From Thermodesulfobacteriales bacterium (lineage in GTDB: Bacteria; Desulfobacterota; Thermodesulfobacteria; Thermodesulfobacteriales; Thermodesulfatatoraceae): 11,227 nucleotides of DNA. A model generated the notes under the pieces. That model worked only from the letters and a program-made list of their open reading frames with translations. It was not told the DNA's origin and ran no database searches. Positions 8,095 to 11,227 of this stretch are shown piece after piece (positions within the stretch are counted from its first letter, which is position 1; each line of letters begins with the position of its first letter). The translations under genes were made by a program, and so were the position numbers. The DNA lies in assembly GCA_026985945.1 (NCBI GenBank), contig JALSPN010000139.1:1-11227 (forward strand), given 5' to 3'.

Positions 8095-8304
8095 CTAGCA
8101 GCCTTCTACGGCCTTTTTCTTGGCGGGTTTAATTTTTACGGAATCTCCGGCCTTACACTTGCACTTGCCATGAATTTCAATAACCATGGTTTTGCCCTCA
8201 ACCTCTTTCACCGTGCCCTTGCAGTATTTGGCCGCCAGGGCCGCTCCAGAAGAAGCACCCATGAAAGATACCGCCATCATCAACGCCAATAATTTCTTCC
8301 TCAT
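8095..8304 (-). CDS. Small exported protein with four cysteines, function unknown
   Basis: The 69-residue product has a textbook Sec signal peptide: MRKK, a hydrophobic core at about 5-18, and likely cleavage after AALA or AALAA (24-25). The mature part is only about 45 residues, Lys-rich, with a strand-like pattern (KGTVKEVEGKTMVIEIHG) resembling a small beta-barrel or OB-like fold. Its four cysteines are Cys28, Cys48, Cys50 (CKC) and Cys69, the last residue. Two disulfides or a metal site are possible. A strong GAGGAGGTG ribosome-binding site lies just ahead of the ATG. The gene stands alone on the minus strand, converging on cooC. I cannot name a family. The signal peptide, ribosome-binding site and flanking hairpin make it a convincing real gene despite its size. 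Confidence 0.85.
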   Translation of the reverse strand: MRKKLLALMMAVSFMGASSGAALAAKYCKGTVKEVEGKTMVIEIHGKCKCKAGDSVKIKPAKKKAVEGC

Positions 8305-8332
8305 ACCTACACCTCCTCATGGTTTGAAAAAA

Positions 8333-8349
8333 TAGTTTAATATAAACTA
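8333..8349. promoter_or_regulatory. 17-base inverted repeat in the divergent region, possible operator
   Basis: TAGTTTA and TAAACTA are perfect seven-base arms around a three-base centre (ATA). It sits in the 117-base AT-rich gap between the divergent four-cysteine gene and the L,D-transpeptidase gene, 29 bases before the ATG of the former. Read on the minus strand its centre contains TATATT, which could be a -10 element, but I see no matching -35 at 16-18 bases. An operator for a dimeric regulator is an inference; chance is possible in AT-rich DNA. Confidence 0.35.
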
Positions 8350-8421
8350 GGGAGTTTGCCAGATTTTTAGAAATTTATTTTTCCAAATTTAAAAGATACT
8401 GCACAATAAATCTCGGGAAAA

Positions 8422-9315
8422 ATGAAAAATATAATCGTTTTATGGATAATTTTGAGTTTTTTTTCCTTTTCCTGGGCCCAAGATCTCCTCGTGGTCGAAA
8501 AATATTCTCGCACCCTCTATCTTTACCGGGATCAGGAGCTTAAAAAGGCCTATCCCATAGCCCTGGGCTGGAACCCTGACCTCCCCAAAAAGTCTCGGGG
8601 AGACGGAGCCACCCCGGAAGGCTTTTACTTCGTAATCTCCAAGCGCCCTTCACGAAAATACGGATTATTTATGGGTCTTAATTATCCCAATCTTAAAGAT
8701 GTCAATCTTGCCTGGTGGGAAGGAAGACTCACTTATGAGGAATATAAACTCTGTATCCGGGCAGCACTGGAGAAAAGCCCCTCTCCCAAATGCCCCTTGG
8801 GGTTTGGGGTGGGAATCCACGGAGGAGGCATCTTAAAGAAAAGGGGAGAAAAACTGGTAAGAGACTGGACTCACGGTTGTATTGCTTTAGAAGATAAGGA
8901 TCTCAGAGAATTATTCCGCAAAATATCGCTTGGCACGCCGGTAATTATCTACAATGCCAAAAGGCCCCTTTTTGAAATCCTGAAACAATTTGTCTTTCCT
9001 TTACAAATTCCAGGGGTCCGTCTAAGCCCCTGGTGGGGAGAGTGGGAATTCCCTCTGAAGGGATTAATAATTCGGGTTTCTCTCTGGGAGGATCATCGGG
9101 GGGGACGAAAAATAAAGATCTGGGGGATGGATCCGAAACAAAACCATCTGGTCCTTTATTATCAGGATGATAATGCCGACGGGATACTTTCTCCCTGGGA
9201 GGCCGGGCGGGTTTTAGCCCCACCTGGTTGGGATTATAATAAATTGCAGCGTGAGATAATCGAGGCCCTTCCTTTCTGGGCGGAAGGGCAAATTCTTTCA
9301 GGGCGAGGAGGTTAA
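8422..9315 (+). CDS. Exported L,D-transpeptidase (YkuD/ErfK-type) family protein with extra C-terminal domain
   Basis: YkuD-fold enzymes use a catalytic cysteine to make 3-3 cross-links in, or attach or release proteins from, peptidoglycan. The 297-residue protein has a signal peptide (MKN, hydrophobic 4-17, cleavage likely after SWA near 19) and then the YkuD domain at about 21-177. It starts with DLLVVEKYSRTLYLY and contains GDGATPEGFYFV. His133 lies in GIHGGG, and the active-site motif THGCIALED at 150-158 has His151 and catalytic Cys153. The motif reads HGCIAL where many family members have HGCIRL, so the activity could differ; some relatives such as E. coli YafK/DpaA are hydrolases. From about 180 on there is an unrecognised domain rich in Trp and strands, holding an EF-hand-like loop at 249-260. 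The ribosome-binding site (CGGGA) is weak. The stop lies two bases ahead of the proposed panC start. Confidence 0.9.
   Translation: MKNIIVLWIILSFFSFSWAQDLLVVEKYSRTLYLYRDQELKKAYPIALGWNPDLPKKSRGDGATPEGFYFVISKRPSRKYGLFMGLNYPNLKDVNLAWWEGRLTYEEYKLCIRAALEKSPSPKCPLGFGVGIHGGGILKKRGEKLVRDWTHGCIALEDKDLRELFRKISLGTPVIIYNAKRPLFEILKQFVFPLQIPGVRLSPWWGEWEFPLKGLIIRVSLWEDHRGGRKIKIWGMDPKQNHLVLYYQDDNADGILSPWEAGRVLAPPGWDYNKLQREIIEALPFWAEGQILSGRGG
9075..9312 (+). other. Unrecognised C-terminal domain with an EF-hand-like calcium loop
   Basis: Codons from about 219 to the end of the L,D-transpeptidase protein encode DDNADGILSPWE at residues 249-260. This matches the canonical 12-position EF-hand loop: Asp at 1, Asn at 3, Asp at 5, Gly at 6, hydrophobic Leu at 8, Ser at 9 and Glu at 12. 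Flanking residues look like strand and loop more than paired helices, so a single dockerin-like or stand-alone calcium loop is more likely than a true EF-hand pair. Calcium binding is inferred. Confidence 0.5.
9306..9311 (+). promoter_or_regulatory. Shine-Dalgarno of panC
   Basis: AGGAGG in the last codons of the transpeptidase gene is a perfect anti-16S match. Six bases after it stands ATC at 9318, not ATG. The first ATG of the panC frame, at 9345, is 33 bases downstream and has no ribosome-binding site of its own. This is the main sequence argument for initiation at 9318. Confidence 0.65.
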
Positions 9316-9317
9316 AG

Positions 9318-10166
9318 ATCAGATTACTCAAAGAAATTCCTGAGATGCGGGCCTGGAGTGAACGGGTCCGTCAGGATGGAGCCCGGATAGCTTTTGTCCC
9401 CACCATGGGCTATTTCCATGAGGGGCATCTGGCCCTCATGCGAAAGGCCAAGGAACTTGCAGATAAATTAGTAGTAAGCATTTTCGTAAATCCTATCCAA
9501 TTTGGGCCTCAGGAGGATTTTGCCGCTTATCCTCGAGACTTAAACCGTGATGCCCGCCTGGCAGAAGAAATAGGGGTGGATGTGCTCTTTGTCCCGGAGG
9601 CCCAGAAGATGTATCCTTCCGGCTTTCAGACTTATGTGGAGGTCTCAGAGCTTAGCAAACCCCTTTGTGGTGCTAGGCGGCCGGGTCATTTTCGAGGGGT
9701 GGCCACGGTCTGTCTTAAACTTTTCAACATTGTGAAGCCCCACCTGGCCGTTTTTGGTCTCAAGGATTATCAGCAATTTCTGGTGATCCGGCGTCTGGTA
9801 GAGGATCTGAATCTGGGTATTGAAATCGTCGGGCATCCCATCGTGCGGGAAGAAGACGGCCTGGCCATGAGCTCTCGCAATACCTATCTCTCTCCAGAAG
9901 AGAGAAAAAGTGCTACCTGCCTTTACAAGGCCCTCTGTCTGGCCCAAGAAAAGGTAAAGGAGGGGGCAAGGGAGGCTCCCCCCCTTAAGAAAGAGATCGA
10001 GGCCTTTATTCTTTCATATCCCTATACCAGGATTGACTATGTGGAATTTTGTCATCCGGAAACCCTTGAACCTGTAAAGGAAATTTCTTCTCCCACTTTG
10101 CTGGCCCTGGCGGTTTTTGTGGGCAGGGCCCGCTTGATAGATAACGCTCTCATAAAACCCCTTTAA
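9318..10166 (+). CDS. panC: Pantothenate synthetase (pantoate-beta-alanine ligase), probable ATC start
   Basis: PanC joins pantoate and beta-alanine with ATP, via pantoyl-adenylate, to give pantothenate, the coenzyme A precursor. Signatures, counted from the start proposed here: FVPTMGYFHEGHLALM with the HxGH adenylation pair His34/His37, SIFVNPIQFGPQEDFAAYPRD, FGLKDYQQF and the KMSKS-like AMSSRN. The first ATG in this frame is at 9345 and would give 273 residues. However, the nine codons before it encode IRLLKEIPE, which matches the first strand of PanC proteins (E. coli starts MLIIETLPLL, with identical spacing to the VPTMG motif). The perfect AGGAGG also lies six bases ahead of the ATC at 9318. 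I therefore place the start at 9318 (282 residues), initiating on a rare AUC codon, unless the base is a sequence error for ATG. The PanC identity is firm; the start is not. Confidence 0.93.
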   Translation: MRLLKEIPEMRAWSERVRQDGARIAFVPTMGYFHEGHLALMRKAKELADKLVVSIFVNPIQFGPQEDFAAYPRDLNRDARLAEEIGVDVLFVPEAQKMYPSGFQTYVEVSELSKPLCGARRPGHFRGVATVCLKLFNIVKPHLAVFGLKDYQQFLVIRRLVEDLNLGIEIVGHPIVREEDGLAMSSRNTYLSPEERKSATCLYKALCLAQEKVKEGAREAPPLKKEIEAFILSYPYTRIDYVEFCHPETLEPVKEISSPTLLALAVFVGRARLIDNALIKPL

Positions 10167-10329
10167 GTTTCGCGGTAATCTGCAAAGGGCATCTTTTCAG
10201 AAAAGTTTTTCCCGCGCTGGAAAGTGAAATTATTCCGGAGAGATGGAGTTGTTTCTGGAGAAGTCCTCAGGAGGGGGCTGATTTTGCCCTTGCCTTTTTG
10301 AGGGCTTTTCACTATCAAACTCCTTCAGG
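10167..10329 (+). other. Gap between panC and ybeY, no gene seen
   Basis: This 163-base gap is the longest non-coding stretch in the window. It holds a weak five-base hairpin (CTTTT, CAG, AAAAG) followed by five T near 10191-10208, which could be a poor panC terminator. It also holds a loose promoter-like pair, TTGCCT at 10290-10295 and TATCAA at 10313-10318, with 17-base spacing. Both are weak matches. A 12-codon reading frame at 10243-10281 has a GGAG ahead of it but no other support. Confidence 0.3.
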
Positions 10330-10806
10330 ATGCCCATCGAACTCATCAATAAACAGCTTTTTAATGTTCCCACGTCCTGGTTGCGCCAGAACCTTGAGGC
10401 CGCGCTCTTTCTCCTCGGTATTCCCGAAAAAGAGGCCAATTTCATCCTGCTAGATGACGCTCAGATCACTTTTTACAACCAGAAGTATCTTGGAAGGCCA
10501 TATCCCACAAACGTCATTTCTTTTTCCCAACGAGAAGGCCCCTTTGTAGAAGTTCAGCCCCATCTTTTGGGAGACGTGCTTCTTTCGGTAGAAACTGCTC
10601 GCCGGGAAGCTGAACTCTATGGACTTCCTTTCAGACATTATCTTCTGGCGTTAGCGATTCATGGTCTCTTGCACCTTTTGGGGCACGAACATGAAAGGGG
10701 GCGTTATGCCGCCAAGCTTATGGTAAAAAAAGAGCTTGAGCTCCTGGAAACTCTTTTGGGGAGCAGGGCTCGCAAAATACTAAATTTTGTGCGAAGGAGG
10801 GAGTAT
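10330..10806 (+). CDS. ybeY: YbeY, rRNA maturation factor / endoribonuclease (frame runs on into pdxJ)
   Basis: YbeY is a single-metal endoribonuclease involved in 16S rRNA 3'-end maturation and ribosome quality control. From the ATG the reading frame starts [10 protein letters not shown], with [19 protein letters not shown] and VISFSQREG matching the family's usual TDVLSFP region. [20 protein letters not shown] follows, then the diagnostic zinc motif [11 protein letters not shown] at residues 111-121 (His111, His115, His121). The YbeY part is about 159 residues, the normal length. Remarkably there is no stop codon: the frame continues through [12 protein letters not shown] straight into the pdxJ start at 10807, so a YbeY-PdxJ fusion protein is possible. 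A ribosome-binding site ahead of ATG 10330 is weak (CAGG adjoining the ATG). No better upstream in-frame start is seen. Confidence 0.9.
10794..10800 (+). promoter_or_regulatory. Internal Shine-Dalgarno ahead of pdxJ
   Basis: AAGGAGG lies inside the continuous ybeY-pdxJ frame and six bases ahead of the ATG at 10807. It is as strong as any ribosome-binding site in the window and argues that PdxJ is also, or mainly, made as a separate protein by internal initiation. Confidence 0.75.
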
Positions 10807-11227
10807 ATGCCAGCCAAACTGGCGGTCAATGTGGATCATGTGGCCACGGTAAGAGAGGCCCGGAAGGTAAATTATCCCGATCCCGTTCACGCTGCGGTTC
10901 TTGCAGAACTTGGCGGGGCTCACGGGATTGTGGTTCATCTTCGAGAAGATCGCCGTCATATCCAGGACCGTGACGTCCGCCTTCTGAGAGAGATTGTTAA
11001 GACCAAACTGGTTTTAGAGATGGCAGCCACCGAGGAGATGATCAAAATTGCCAAAGAGATTCGGCCCGATCAGGTAACCCTGGTTCCTGAAAGGCGGCAG
11101 GAGATCACCACCGAAGGGGGGCTTAAGGTCAAGGGAAGGACGGCAAAAGTGAGAGAGGCCGTGGAAGACTTAAAAGAAGCCGGTTTGAAGGTGAGTATTT
11201 TTATTGATCCCGATCCAGAACAACTCA
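10807..11227 (+). CDS. pdxJ: Pyridoxine 5'-phosphate synthase (partial, N-terminal 140 residues)
   Basis: PdxJ condenses 1-deoxy-D-xylulose 5-phosphate with 3-amino-1-hydroxyacetone 1-phosphate to pyridoxine 5'-phosphate, the last ring-forming step of DXP-dependent vitamin B6 synthesis. The visible part matches the family throughout: [14 protein letters not shown] (6-19), [28 protein letters not shown] (42-60, with His44, Arg46 and His51 of the active site), LEMAATEEM with Glu71, [15 protein letters not shown] and [11 protein letters not shown]. The TIM barrel continues past the window edge. The ATG has a perfect ribosome-binding site yet lies in frame with ybeY without an intervening stop. 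Its substrate deoxyxylulose phosphate is also the entry metabolite of the pathway containing ispF at the other end of the window. Confidence 0.96.
   Translation, partial: MPAKLAVNVDHVATVREARKVNYPDPVHAAVLAELGGAHGIVVHLREDRRHIQDRDVRLLREIVKTKLVLEMAATEEMIKIAKEIRPDQVTLVPERRQEITTEGGLKVKGRTAKVREAVEDLKEAGLKVSIFIDPDPEQL

Noticed and set aside
8305..8421. Promoters for the two divergent genes in the AT-rich gap
   Set aside because: Several AT-rich hexamers resemble -10 elements, but none has a convincing -35 at 16-18 bases on either strand.
10191..10208. Hairpin plus T-run after panC as an intrinsic terminator
   Set aside because: The stem is only five bases and almost all A/T, so it is unlikely to stop transcription reliably.
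10243..10281. 12-codon reading frame (MELFLEKSSGGG) after a GGAG, possible leader peptide upstream of ybeY
   Set aside because: It has no regulatory codon run, no attenuator-like hairpin pair after it, and the length is expected by chance.
10290..10318. Promoter-like pair TTGCCT and TATCAA with a 17-base spacer ahead of ybeY
   Set aside because: Each hexamer matches only four of six consensus positions, and the start would fall almost on the ATG; too weak to call as a promoter.

Overview
The window reads as a compact chromosomal segment of a free-living, Gram-negative-type bacterium. Lipoprotein and periplasmic signals imply two membranes. A CooC-type CO dehydrogenase maturation ATPase next to amino-acid genes, isoleucine precursor synthesis by citramalate synthase, Lys/Glu-rich proteins and roughly half G+C point towards the Thermodesulfobacteriota or former Deltaproteobacteria, perhaps a thermophilic autotroph. 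That assignment is inference from gene content only. I see no rRNA, tRNA, insertion sequence, phage gene or CRISPR array.

Layout. (1) 1-3031, minus strand: a tight run transcribed leftwards, consisting of a large MscS-type channel with a long periplasmic coiled-coil region, then ispF (MEP isoprenoid pathway), then the start of uvrC (nucleotide excision repair), which leaves the window. The first two genes abut and the last two overlap by 11 bases. (2) 3030-8072, plus strand: an uncharacterised lipoprotein, a short J-domain protein, lysC (aspartate kinase), cimA (citramalate synthase) and a cooC-like ATPase. From the J-domain gene to cooC the gaps are at most 10 bases, so they look like one operon. 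Aspartate kinase and citramalate synthase feed the Asp-family and isoleucine pathways. (3) 8095-8304, minus strand: a lone 69-residue exported protein with four cysteines, convergent with cooC across a hairpin. (4) 8422-11227, plus strand: an exported L,D-transpeptidase-family protein with an extra C-terminal domain, panC (pantothenate synthesis), ybeY (rRNA maturation) and the start of pdxJ (vitamin B6 synthesis), which leaves the window.

Most of the window is housekeeping. Four points stand out. ybeY and pdxJ form one uninterrupted reading frame, although a perfect Shine-Dalgarno sequence precedes the pdxJ start. panC appears to lack a normal start codon where homology and its ribosome-binding site both place one, and an ATC sits there instead. 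The channel and lipoprotein genes diverge with their ATG codons overlapping in a single CATG. A CO-dehydrogenase nickel-insertion ATPase sits at the end of an amino-acid operon with no CO dehydrogenase in view. I did not find a clearly new multi-gene system. The best candidates for undescribed biology are the exported four-cysteine protein, the lipoprotein, and the calcium-loop-bearing tail of the transpeptidase.
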